A stretch of DNA of 64,000 bases from Prorocentrum cordatum (taxonomy: Eukaryota > Sar > Dinophyceae > Prorocentrales > Prorocentraceae), in the NCBI GenBank assembly GCA_963575745.1, contig CAUYUJ010018645.1, forward strand, positions 134,929 to 198,928. Reading direction: 5' to 3'. The notes under the pieces are model-generated. The model was not told the origin of the DNA and did not search any database. It saw only the letters and a program-made list of their open reading frames with translations. Positions 43,701 to 51,994 of the stretch are shown in pieces. Each line of letters opens with the position of its first letter. The stretch's first letter is position 1. The position numbers were made by a program, and so were the translations under genes.

Positions 43701-45479
43701 CTCGACGGCACGCTCTCGGACGTGCTCCACCCAACGCGCGAGCAGGTGCTCCCGCGGATCGTCGTCGTGACCGAAGCGCTGCGGCCCTCGCCCGTGCCTC
43801 TCCACGAACGCCTTCACCTCGAGCACGCGCTCCTGCGCCGTCCGCCGCTGCCACGCACGCCTGTCCACCAAACGATCGAACCTCTCCTTGTTGTCATCAT
43901 CCAGCTCGTGGTGGCCAGTGCAGACATTGTTGATCCAACGCGCGAGCTTTGCCTCCTCCTCGTCTCCTGCCCCTCGCTTCGGCAGCTCGTCGAGCACCTC
44001 CACGTGCTCCCCGATGCGGTCCAGCATCGCGCGGGCGCGCGCACGCATCTCCTCCCGCCGGTCCACGAGCCCGTCGAACCGCGCGCGCTGCTCGGGGGTA
44101 AGCGCCACCTCCCCAGAACTCACGTGATGAACCCATGTTCCGAGCGCGGCCTCAAGCTGGTGCGGCAAACGGCCGTGCTCCTCCACGTGCCTCGCCAGCT
44201 CGCCCAGCATCTCCTCCGAGTGGTCCCGCGATCGCACCTCCGCGCCAGCATACTGGACACCGCTCATGTCGATGCCCAGGTGCGCCGCGAGCGCAGCCCT
44301 GTGCGCATCGGCCTGCAATCGCACCCGCATCTGTTGCTGAACATTCCATTGCCGCGAGGATGGCGCGTCTTCGTCGCCCTCCGCCCGCAATCGCGTTGCC
44401 AGCTCATGCAACTGATTCCTAGTCATGCGCGCCAACACCTCCGCGTCCACACCGTCGCACGCGCCCCCGCGCGCGCCCTGCGCCCCTGCGGCACCCTGCT
44501 CCACGCGGCGCTTCGGCGCCCCGCCCCTCAGCGCGCCACGCCCCGCACCCGCTCGCGGCGACCGCGACACCGAGCTCGAACGCCCGCGAGCGACGACGCG
44601 ACACCACGGCGCGCTCTCGGCTTCCCCCCACTCTACACCTCCAGAACCCACCCACTCCTCCACCGCGCACACGTGGCCGCCGTCGAGCCACAGCAGAGAA
44701 CCAGCGCAGAAGCCCGCCGCGTCTCCCAGCGCCCACGCCACACGCCTTCCTTCCTGCGCTTCGAACGCTTCCGCAGATTCCGCAGAGAACACGCGCAAGT
44801 GCAGGAAGCGGGAGCGCAAGGGCTGGACCACGACCTCCAGATTCCAGCGCTGCAACAGCGACCCACAAGCGCCCGAACCCTCGTGGTTCTTACACGCGCG
44901 ACCGAAATGCCGCGCGGCGTCGCCCCCCACGAGATCAGCCACTGCGCACAGCAGGCACTTGACGGGACTGGCGCGCGCGCGGCGGTTCCCCCGCCCGCGT
45001 CCGCCGCGCGGCCGTGGGCGTGGTGGGCGCGCGGCACCGAACGCACCCGCAGACATGGGCACGGCGCTGTCCTGCGTCGCCCCGCTGAGCCCCGCCGGAC
45101 ATGCTCCGAGAGCGATCATGGCGCAGGCAGCGCGCACGGCCAGGTCCCCGACGAAGCCCTTGGACTCCCGCGCGGTCGGGCACTTCGCCCTGCCGATGCC
45201 CACGCCCGGCGAGAAACGGCACGCACAAACGCGGCGGCCGCCACACGTCCGCGCCGAGAGCCCGTAGAGCGCGCAGCAGAACCACCTGGCAGTAACGACC
45301 GCGGCTGCACGATCGGCCAGCTCGGGCGCGTCCCGGAGCTCCCGCACGAACACATCCCGGTGCCGCCACCAGCGCGCCACCGCGATTTTCCTCGTCATCA
45401 CCACTCTGCTGTCTGGCTGTGGTGGGCACACGCCAAGAGCAACGAGAACGCAGACAGCGCGCAGAGCCGCATCGCCCAC
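37719..45479 (-). CDS. Helitron N-terminal protein: repeats, zinc fingers, DUF6570-like
   Basis: 2,586 open codons beginning with GTG, not ATG; the frame continues upstream past a TAG at 45485. Residues 425-668 hold four tandem modules of about 63 residues with the pattern G-x-x-P, E-x-x-LA-x-W/F-I/V (GRLPHQ...LGTWVHHV, EEEAKLARWINNV, REHLLARWVEHV, EERKLAKFIANR), like helicase-associated repeats. A fifth may lie near 1400 (FKEAKLARGVARV). Residues 700-860 are Glu/Gln-rich. Near 1290-1480 is a Cys/Trp-rich region. Near 1570-1610 a Cys-rich block (RCVARVWRPYMGG, WQCSRNPC) resembles the C-terminal domain of the USP ORF. A C2H2 finger CRLCDQNFATHAGFMTHVQKKH lies near 1690. The DUF6570-like motif lies in another frame at 39592-39390. 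The end, FGPPLVFTTPNIA, leads into the Rep region. Confidence 0.75.
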   Translation of the reverse strand: MGDAALRAVCVLVALGVCPPQPDSRVVMTRKIAVARWWRHRDVFVRELRDAPELADRAAAVVTARWFCCALYGLSARTCGGRRVCACRFSPGVGIGRAKCPTARESKGFVGDLAVRAACAMIALGACPAGLSGATQDSAVPMSAGAFGAARPPRPRPRGGRGRGNRRARASPVKCLLCAVADLVGGDAARHFGRACKNHEGSGACGSLLQRWNLEVVVQPLRSRFLHLRVFSAESAEAFEAQEGRRVAWALGDAAGFCAGSLLWLDGGHVCAVEEWVGSGGVEWGEAESAPWCRVVARGRSSSVSRSPRAGAGRGALRGGAPKRRVEQGAAGAQGARGGACDGVDAEVLARMTRNQLHELATRLRAEGDEDAPSSRQWNVQQQMRVRLQADAHRAALAAHLGIDMSGVQYAGAEVRSRDHSEEMLGELARHVEEHGRLPHQLEAALGTWVHHVSSGEVALTPEQRARFDGLVDRREEMRARARAMLDRIGEHVEVLDELPKRGAGDEEEAKLARWINNVCTGHHELDDDNKERFDRLVDRRAWQRRTAQERVLEVKAFVERHGRGPQRFGHDDDPREHLLARWVEHVRERAVEGLDEGWRAQLEAALDADLIQAQALEAWCEKNQRMPVERAEDDEERKLAKFIANRERGGREASFNATDTFDALRQKYAQAAAARRDAERRGAEARALEARRQELLQRAAEEEEACEEEEEQEGEEDPADCLAEERRAEVTPDMFARFQRADRALARRVKSALVGALLSCVDALQGAPLGLDVFAALAKDRRVREAMAAPAAEEPRREAIGEEDEEEEEQEQEKEEQEEQGQEQEEQEQERGDEERREQEEGDAAMADAGEEPQGMADEEELPTGIGEEHKDFVRYVLATCMLSSVPVAPRFFAGEAPDAELQRQVAELERLRDVALGLDAATAQDNVARSQAIRRLRQADPELLRRTPVPKSDVREPWEQWQRLLQRLEQEGVEREVWVCCRPEPLRWRAPLRDDGKPGPVRAPLLPSLDAADGEVWRPGEVREATRQARHAEQARRDGAAGAPVHGSVLLRLASDFLCYKCRQDFEGARELTDGEVDGWCKRLHFAPKKLPSQAVKREAVEAERARARKRARAAQCAARGENGFAVFRRLLLEDECFRQDTCEASVQLDQRRALEPWYQRAGPDGSRLSPWPRVFGIPKSWAGHGGAFFSEAVESGFAADVFPQGRRGYYTGEPGDVSAELWLLRAWCRARGGVARMGGALAARLQQLEGDRDIMYRVEAAECARQISCAVPPVYLADLKPQAIPEWPVWQQLLKLKPQAARQVATFVRQVRAGVGFTWNLAAGHWDLDQRRLLAAVERDPALLAAVEKGAAAAETDKGLLIALNQFRARHGGVWPDAFADRRGQPDFKEAKLARGVARVAKKYSQEFVRIWLDRTCREWLRLAGCGDEVVGGGAGGDDSSGGGGGGGGGGSSSGSGAGGGPASGSGSGAQGPGDGGAGGDGEGGAGGGAGRLLGGGPKRPAPEGPGPRTRGTARRDQERLQQERLRKEEEERLAGKTVRAGDVEVNVALDDPHVSEEGTLPAWLLDLAPLAAGRCVARVWRPYMGGCVLWQCSRNPCKGQGVFCGSHGSPEQRPDPDKRHSSLTRECPERYGLAVKEARLRETQAGGAPPVPTPAIAAARKARVPRLQPKYVPLPRDERHSLRAFKEAPEALPPFPCRLCDQNFATHAGFMTHVQKKHHGWPEYRKRLFYLAEQWPEKDGDVRPVRPQEWRQCVEAFSEHLVTGSHDWPACAAPADVSGGAAAAAAAPDAPRAWWKPPGADGAVPPAGVDMPPVDLDALGAAPAASDAEGPEPGQSRRAVRSRVACCVCARLHWADELQRVHFWQQPDGAGERSLLCDEVPKRPARAELEAARGEASEAAGAQAQAMRLTQRQRAHALLDPARYHARWRFVREGPDGVERPGGIPLEELEASAVRDPRSARGRREAEGAHLCRVSRRAHQEVAHDADLRAGQRPLDRAAATAAAESHAGREASAAHRAGHRAAVQRAPIDQKIKAYVGNFVAFPQADGARQVLSLPPRESDLVEFVQIVFAGSDPASLQKALLEELGVPLADFRRAYEYLRDTNEQCAAVRWDEEAARNFADPGGDGDGDGSSLLGLPRCLAACVAVGGKGGDARQEGPADAVQPGAGSAPPKRTSAGAASAEGEANAAADGGGGAGGWGGDPTGEDAAGAGGEDSEGDEGKAGEGGGGEGVEEGEYCAAVADSDMLADLDKQWQNVHLSLQRAEVIVREKQRAEALTRQCDGMENFQDRDSDRRLAEAAKEAHKAAKLLTNCKKEALTKKLEQTEQKIQATRPPPGVAGKSAAGGGGGGGAPDGGAEGGGARRAVRVVVPTGTEPVSMFSPGFWSAFDPVAFPCGDGVFGLEREAKLTYEEWCRCLMAREELEYEVADDVSAPDAARAPAPDAAWAPAASDSPVPRWRRHADLLTAQYCLWRRKAIIQSARLFVRKQRLGEYIADLAALTPEELAQVVAVLGRGAGIKEALGHEGVPRNVKSALRSMLLSNRDVVGSDAHRTTLRHISTSYTRLFGPPLVFTTPNIATLGT
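39388..39595 (-). other. Alternate-frame segment carrying the DUF6570-like motif
   Basis: Inside the large ORF, about 200 bp encode the expected family motif only in the neighbouring frame: VPICAGCQGAL, then CALANDLWIGRLPLPLRN and LPIARGIVRRFNG. This is the C-x-x-C and LAN-x-LWxGxLP signature that precedes the Rep region in Helitron-like proteins. The large ORF frame reads Ala/Arg/His-rich nonsense here and regains sense at PIDQKIKAYVGNFVAF. Two compensating indels therefore bracket the segment, one near 39607-39615 and one near 39381-39386. Confidence 0.75.
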
Positions 45480-45482
45480 GGT

Positions 45483-46030
45483 CTACGACGACGCGTCGAG
45501 CGCAGCCGCGGCGGCGGCGCGAGCCGCGCGCGCCGGCGGATCACTCGGGTCGACGGCACAGGCCGCGCGCGCGGTGAGAAACTGCTGCAATCGCCCGTTC
45601 TTGCAAGCCGCCCCCCGCGCGCTGCACCCAGACGAGGCCCGCTCTGGCGACGCGTCGCGCAGCAAGGGGCGGGGCACAACGGGGAGCAACACACGGTGTG
45701 CAAGCTGCTCGTTCCGCTCGGCTGCCGCCTCCGTCCGCCGCGCCCACTCCGCCTCCCGCCGCACACACCGAGACCGCCGGCACGATGCGCGGCGCGCTTT
45801 CCGGACCGATTTCTGCTCGCGCTCCGCCGCCTCCAACGTGGAATTGTCGACAACCTGCTCATGGACCACGTCGTGCTCAGCGCGCAGACACTCCTGCATC
45901 CGCTCGTCCCATGCGCGCGACTTTCCGACTGCCGCTGGGCGCTCTGCGCACGACCCGCAGTAACCGGGACCACTCCCTGCCCCGGTCCCGTCCCGTCTGC
46001 CACGGACCAGGTCCCGGTCCCGGAAACTGG
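45483..46030 (-). CDS. N-terminal extension of the Helitron protein, ended by TAG
   Basis: This open frame is in the same frame as the 2,586-codon ORF; only the TAG at 45485-45483 separates them, followed by ACC and GTG. It reads CGSCAERP, MQECLRAEHDVVHEQV and a basic region with RRASCRRSRCVRREAEW, then Ala/Arg-rich sequence. The first natural Met is at about 45893. Upstream of about 46030 the frame enters the hairpin repeat that belongs to the MULE-associated family, so the true 5' end of the gene may be lost. Confidence 0.5.
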
Positions 46031-47112
46031 GCGCCGGCGGTAAACCGTCAACCTTGGTTACCGCCGGGGGACTCGTAGAGCTTCCTGACAGTATATAATG
46101 TGAAAAAATCCAGAGAATTTCGGCCCAAGCCAGATCTCTCAAGATGACTCTAGCAAAAAAAAACAACAGTTTGGAACCCAGCTCGACTGTCAAACCGATT
46201 TCAGACCTCTGAATGCGACAGGCGGACGCGTCTGATGTCTCTGAATCGACTCCTGTGATTACCAGCCCTGCAGCCCCCCTACAGCCCGAGTTAAGTCAGC
46301 AACCGACAGCGGCTCTCGGATGACTTGAAATACAATAGCTTCGCGGAGCTAGTTCGAGCAGCAGACCGAGTTCCGAGCTCTCGGTTCGACAGACGGACGC
46401 GACTGATGTCTTTGAATCGATTTCTGTGACCAGCAGCACTGTAGCCCTCCCCCAGCACGAGTTAAATGCAGAAAACCAAGGCACTTCTCAAGATGACTCG
46501 AACAATACGATAGGTTCGCGGACCTAGCTCGAGCAGCAGGCCGAGTTCAGAGCTCTCGATTGGACAGACGAACGCGCCTGATGATTTCCAATCGATTTCT
46601 GTAATTATGAGCTCTGTAACTGCCCTAGAGCTCGAGTTAAGCACAGAAAACCGACTGTCAAGATGACTCGAATGATACGAATAGGTTTGCGGACCTAGCT
46701 CGGCTAGCAGACCGAGTCCATCCTCTCGATTCAACAGGCGAACGCGCCTAATCATTCTGAATGATCAGCTGTGCTCACCGGCTCTGTAGCTGTCCTGAAG
46801 CTGAGTTATCTTGAGAAAACCGACAGCGCGTATCAAGATGACCCGAAACGGCCGATCCCGCCGGAGTGCTTTTTGGCAGTAAAAGATACCCGATCGAGCT
46901 GAGATCAAGATGGCGAGCGGGAATGAGATCGAATATCACGGGAAAAAATATTAGAGCTCAAACGAATTGTTGAATTTCGAGAATAAAATTTTTAACCGAC
47001 CAAAAGTCAGCAAAAGGTCCGTCGAGATTTTTCTTGCCAACTAGCTCTCCAGCACCCCGGAATTACTCTTAACTTCCAGCAATAACTTGCTAAAGGAAGC
47101 TCTACGAGTTAC
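46024..47112. repeat. Repeat block 1: hairpin, four ~170-bp units, inverted end motif
   Basis: Starts with a hairpin (GGCGGTAA ... TTACCGCC, 46034-46062) and ACTCGTAGAGCTTCCT (46065). Four tandem units of 169-178 bp follow, starting near 46136, 46315, 46484 and 46654, sharing TCAAGATGACTCGAA, CCTAGCTCGAGCAGCAGACC, GACGAACGCGCCTGATG and GAGTTAAG. An AT-rich stretch then leads to AGGAAGCTCTACGAGT at about 47095, the exact reverse complement of the start motif. It therefore looks like a non-autonomous element with 16-bp terminal inverted repeats. Confidence 0.75.
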
Positions 47113-47119
47113 TGCGCGC

Positions 47120-47700
47120 CGGGCAATCAAACGCCCGCCGAAAATTGGCGAGCATTTCCCCCTCCCAGTGCGCAGCTCTCCGCATTTTGCAGCAAGCACT
47201 CGGGGGGATTGAATATAAACTAATATGATCTGCCCTGTCCAGTACGGCCCAGAGGTGCCTCTCGGCCTGGAGTGGAGGCTTCGGGCCCAGTACGGCGCCC
47301 GGGACGAGTACGTGCTGGCATCTACAATAGCACCCCGGCACGGCTGTGCTATTGGGTCCACCAGTCGCCACTCGCCCCCGCCCTAGACGATAAAGGCGCG
47401 CGTGTGCGCGCGCGTCGCGGCCGCCCAAGCGGCCCGCTCCGCGCGCCCCCGGCCCCGCGCGAGCGCGGGCTCCCGGGGGCGGGGGCGGGCGTGCGCGAGC
47501 CGGCAGCGCGGGCGTTCGTCGTTCTCGTCGTCGCCGCCGCCGCCCTTCCTTTCGCCTGCCCCCTGTTCTGTTCTTGTCTCTTCCCTTTCTCTTTGCTCGC
47601 TTCTCTCTTCTTTTTCGCTCCTCTTCTTCTTTCTTTCTTTTCCTCTCTGCTGTTTCTTCTCTCGTTTCTCCCTTCTCTCTGCCCTTTCCTCATTCGTCAC
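47120..47700. other. GC-rich interval and CT-rich tract, no gene supported
   Basis: 47390-47550 is extremely GC-rich with CGCGCG words. 47560-47700 is a pyrimidine tract (CTTTCTCTTT). No recognisable protein. Confidence 0.5.
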
Positions 47701-48600
47701 TAGTTTTCAGCCCAAACAATTTCAGACTTCTCGATGCAACAGCCAAACGCCCTCGTGCTTCTGGATCGTTTCTGTGCGCACGAGCTTCGTAGCTCTCCTA
47801 CAGCCCGAGTTACGTGCGAAAATCGACAGCACCTCTCAAGATCACTCGAACAATACAAATAGTTTCACGAATCTAGCTCGAGTATCAGATCGAGTTCAGA
47901 CATCTCAATCTAATAGGGACGCGCCTCATGTCTTCGAATCGGTTCCTGCGATTACCAGCCCTGCAGTTAAGTGCATAACAGCAGAAAGACGCTTCTCAGT
48001 ACGAGCTTCAAAAATAAAGTCTTCTTTTCGGACGTACACAATACTGGTTCCCCGCAGACTTTTGATCGATATAATGTAGCGAGAGCCCTAAGGATTGCAC
48101 TATCGAAAGCGCCATGATTCACTGCATAGAATAAAAAATTCAAAATTGCAAAACAAATTTCAAAATCTCTTGCTATCTTCCAAAAACCGACCCCAGGTCA
48201 TCACATTGTCCGCCCGGGCCGGGTTGACCAACTGGGCGCCGGCGGTAAACCGTCAACCTTTCTTACCGCCGGGGGACTCGTAGAGCTTCCTGACTATATA
48301 TAATGTAGAAAGTAAATTGCAGAGAACGAATAGTTTTTCAGCCCAAGCGATTTCAGACCTCTCGATGCAACAGCCGAACGCCCCCTGATGCTTCTGGATT
48401 GTCTTCTGTACGAGCTCTGTAGCTCTGCTACAATCCGACTTACGTGCGCTAATCAACAGCACCTCTGAAGATAACTCAAACAAAACGAATAGTTTCCTAA
48501 ACCCAGCTTATGAGACCGAGTTCAGGCCTCTGAATGCGACAGGCGGACGCGTCTGATGTCTCCGAATTGATCCCTGTGATAACCAGCACGCCTTGGGCGT
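47700..48600. repeat. Repeat block 2: ~170-bp units around a hairpin
   Basis: Contains diverged copies of the ~170-bp unit (47715-47990 and 48330-48590). The hairpin with ACTCGTAGAGCTTCCTGA lies at 48233-48290, nearly identical to 46024-46080. An AT-rich segment before it with ACCGACCCCAGGTCATCACATT also occurs near 52505. Confidence 0.75.
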
Positions 48601-49000
48601 CGTTCCGGCGGACTTTCTGCCGAGCGCGCGATTATTGTTGGCGCTCCCGCTCTTGCTAAAAACAGCTTAAGCAGTGCATGCCAAGCGGGTGTCGTTCCCT
48701 GGCGCACGCGGCGGCGAGCCGCGCGCCGATTGCTCGTGGGACCATCACATTTTGCCCGCGCGGATTTCGGCAGAGACAAAGATTGCAATTTCAGAAGTTG
48801 CCGATCCTTTTCGTGATTAGTTGACCAATTTTCGTGACTCTTGTTGAAACCATTTGGATGAAGCACCTTTGGGCGCCGGCGGTTTGTTTACCTGTGCGGT
48901 GTTGTTGTTTTTGCTCTTCTTTGTGCTATGCCATTTGATGGCGCACGCGTGCAGCAAAACGCTGTTTTTCCGTAGCCTTCCTGGATCAGCTCATGCTTTT
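48600..49000. other. Region 5' of the MULE-like gene
   Basis: No gene recognised. A partial hairpin-like word GGGCGCCGGCGGTTTGTTTACC lies near 48871. It may hold the promoter of the downstream transposase, but no dinoflagellate promoter motif is identifiable. Confidence 0.35.
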
Positions 49001-49107
49001 TTGCGCTCGTGCTGATTGTTGCTGTATCGCGCACGTGTGGCAAGATGCTGTCTTGGCTAAACGCTACCAGACAGCCCGACAGAGCGAGACGAAGGATTTC
49101 TACAGCA

Positions 49108-51994
49108 ATGGCTCATTTCGCACAACTGCTCGAGGGATACATTCAATCGGATTCGCTTGGAAGTTGCCGAGGAGGCCCGCGTCCGAGGCAGCACGCCAAA
49201 GGATGCGTGTGGGCGAGCATTTCACTCGACCACGCCACTAAACACAAACTCCGAACCCAATACGGATACAACAAGAGGCAGAGGGACGACGCTTTACAAG
49301 CAAATGCACCACCACATGTACCTGCACCTGCTCCGCCAGCATCCCCTGAAGAAACCAAAAAAAAAGAGGGTCCTGAGAAGCCCATCGCCACAACAAGATC
49401 CGCCCGAACAGGCTCCAGCCCCTGATCTTGCTGCTTCCCCCCCGAGCCCCCAAGCCGAAACAGAAGCACGGGCACCCCAGGTCAGACCAGAGAAAAGATT
49501 TGAGGTCATTCCAGATAGCCGAATCACAGCTACAGAAGGATCACAAAGGAACGCTTGGAAAAGGTGGGCCAAAAACAATGACACGAGTTTTAAACGCATT
49601 GATGGACCATGCAATGACAAGTTCTATGCAGTTTGTGGGAAATGTCCAACGGAAGCAAAATGCAAAGTGAAGTACCATCTTATACCAATTGGTGATGATA
49701 CTTACCACGTTTCAAGGAATGCTGTAGAGCATGCTGGGGGACACCGACCAGCGCGCACTCCACAGAATCCGAGAGACGTACCATCCATCACGAAAGAGCA
49801 GCTGCAGGAGATTGATAAAATTATGGCACAGCACGGACCGCGAATCACGCCTGAGGCGGATCACGATCGCATGTCTAGTGCTGCGCCAGGAGACGCCGTT
49901 CAAAGAGCTGCGCACAAACGCCGGAACCGAGATGGAAGCAAAAAATGATTCAAAGTGGAAGGATTGCAGGCTTGGTGCGCAGAGCGTTTTTTCTTAATCG
50001 ATTCAGAACCCACACCACCAGCAAACAGATTGAGTTTGATTATATTCAAAACTGCCGATGGCAATTGCCCAAGCATTTCACCACAGTACGTAAACATACC
50101 ATTCACAATGTGGCACTTTGCCAACTACGCTGTCAAAGAAATCAGTACTGCCACTGGGTATATTGCGATGTCAGATTTTGCGTCGAAGATTGTGTGGCAG
50201 GGATACAAATTGGGCGCGCTGGGTGTTCTAATCTATCGTTATACGCCAGACGCCCGCCGTTACCGCAAGCACTTCGCGCCTCTGATCTTCATTTTATCAA
50301 TGGAAGTGGAGGCTACAGACTACAGCACCATGCTCGACGTAGCAATTAAAGCTCTTATTGTGGAATCTCGGCAGCAGGACAAAGAAATCCCTACTCCGCT
50401 ATTCGCTCAATTCCATTTGGATTTCGCCAAGAGCAGTCGCAAGGCTATCAAAGATATGTCACCGATTACGCAGCATGTCAACGATCTGGAGCACTTGGAG
50501 CGGGCGCTGCTGGACCACCAAAAATGAGGAGAACCAAATTCACGTTTCCCTAGAGCGATTGAAAGCGTAATCGCGGCTTGTTTTCTGACCGCGTATATCT
50601 TTAATAATGCAGCTTTCCATTTATACTGGACGCAAACACTGAAATATTGGGAAGAGGAATTGAATGCAAAAGGATTCGTCAAGTACTTTCGTGACGAATA
50701 TTTGCGTCCATTGGAACTTCTTGACGGCACAGTTCTCCTCAGAGCGTCCTGGCGGTGTGGCCCGCTTTCTTCTGTCGAGCCAGGTTATCCAAGCAGACAA
50801 AACATGGTCGAATCTTTCATGGCCATGGTGCGGCGGCAGTTTGCGCAACAAGGCCATCATATAGATCCTGTTCCATTTTTGGATAAATTTGAGCAAAAAT
50901 GCCGTCGATGGTGTACGACTCCAGGCGAAACTTGTTCCATAGCAGGACCGGGCCAGCGCTTGCACCACACACCTATTCCTTTGGATGACGCTTTGCTCGA
51001 CGGCGCTGGACGCACAATCAAGTTTGCAAAGAAAGTAATTCACATGCCTTCAGCGCGGCAAATAGCAGTGGCATTTACTCAAAGCGGGGGGCGGAATATC
51101 TTGGAATGGGAAACACCGAAAACAAAAGCACGCAAGGAAAGCAGATATTTCTACATGAATAAGGAAAAAAACACATCCCTATTGACAAAAAAAATGTGTG
51201 GTCATGTATGGAATCTGCAGCAGGCGGCAAAATTTGCTGATTTGGAAGCTGTTTGGAAGAAAAACAGCATTTTAAAGCACCAGAACAGCAGAGACGAATT
51301 GATTTGGGAGAAGTTAAGCGAGCATTACCGTGACATCGTTCGTGTTAAGGCCACCGATGGTGAATTTACTTGTACGCGCGAGCTTTATTGTGCGGAGAGT
51401 GTGTGCAGTCATATATACGGCGTGCGCGAATGTATATTTCAAGAAATTCTTCGGGACAGAGATCTGGCTATAGCATCTGGCGGGCGCAAAGGAGCACCTC
51501 CAACTAGAACTGCCGCAGTGGGCGCCCGTGCAACGCAGGAAGCAGCAAATGAGGCAGCAGAGGCAAAAGCACGTGCAAAGAAAAAAACAACTTCCAAATA
51601 TGAATTGGGAATCCCCAGGGCAGCCCCAGAGGACCCAAGTACATTTGAAGGGGAGATTTTCGGAGCATTGAGAGATTCACTCAAAGATGCTCTTGGTCCT
51701 TTGCTGGTCGGTGGGATCGAAGGAGAAATCGCTCTCTTCTTCCATTGGAATGCCTTACCTCCGCAACCCTGGCAGCATGTGGAATGGCGGGGGTGGGTCA
51801 GACTTTTGAGCGCAGCTGCGAACGAACAGGAGCCAGATAAACACCCCGAGATTCTCGAAGGCTACATCATCAACTGGGATCCGGCGGTAAACCGTCAACC
51901 AGGTAACCGCCGGGAGCCTCGTAGAGCTCTGTTCTCGCGAGGCGCTGCTCGGAGCACACGAAAAAAGCTTACTCGAGCAAGAAGAAAGCTCTAA
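49108..51994 (+). CDS. MULE-like transposase, frame interrupted by two TGA codons
   Basis: From about 49390 to the TAA at 51994 one frame encodes the whole protein, interrupted only by TGA at 49946-49948 and 50525-50527. The N-terminus probably starts at the ATG at 49108 (or 49009) in another frame and joins across the A9 run near 49362. A WRKY/FLYWCH-like zinc site comes first (CGKCPTEAKC, HVSRNAVEHAGGH). The DDE triad follows: D in AMSDFASKIV (50174-50176), D in FHLDFAKSS (50420-50422) and E in NMVESFMAMVRR (50810-50812), spaced about 82 and 130 codons. Near the end, FTCTRELYC and CSHIYGVREC resemble a SWIM zinc finger. This is the layout of Mutator/MuDR-type transposases that cut and paste DNA between terminal inverted repeats. 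The last about 30 codons are encoded by the hairpin repeat. The two TGAs may be CGA decay or read-through. Confidence 0.75.

Larger units (their letters stand above)
29144..46030 (-). mobile_element. Giant Helitron-like element with deubiquitinase domain
   Basis: About 16.9 kb of nearly continuous minus-strand coding sequence. Order from its 5' end: N-terminal extension (about 46030-45483), zinc-finger and tandem-repeat protein (45479-37719), Rep region (37719-33415), Pif1-type helicase plus USP (33607-29144). The order zinc-binding/DUF6570-like region, Rep, Pif1 helicase is that of Helitron-like transposons. Breaks: a TAG at 45485, two compensating frameshifts around 39.4-39.6 kb, and one frameshift each near 37.73 and 33.49 kb. 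Terminal signals (5' TC, 3' hairpin plus CTRR) were not located. The 5' side abuts the repeat block at 46024 and the 3' side an (ACACAG)n array. Confidence 0.8.

Noticed and set aside
39558-46043. 2,161-codon plus-strand frame
   Set aside because: Shadow of the minus-strand Helitron ORF in GC-rich DNA. It has no domain, and its Leu/Arg/His-rich composition is that of an antisense frame.
49946-50527. Selenocysteine at the MULE TGAs
   Set aside because: No Cys is expected at these positions from the surrounding protein, and no SECIS-like structure was recognised. CGA decay is more likely.
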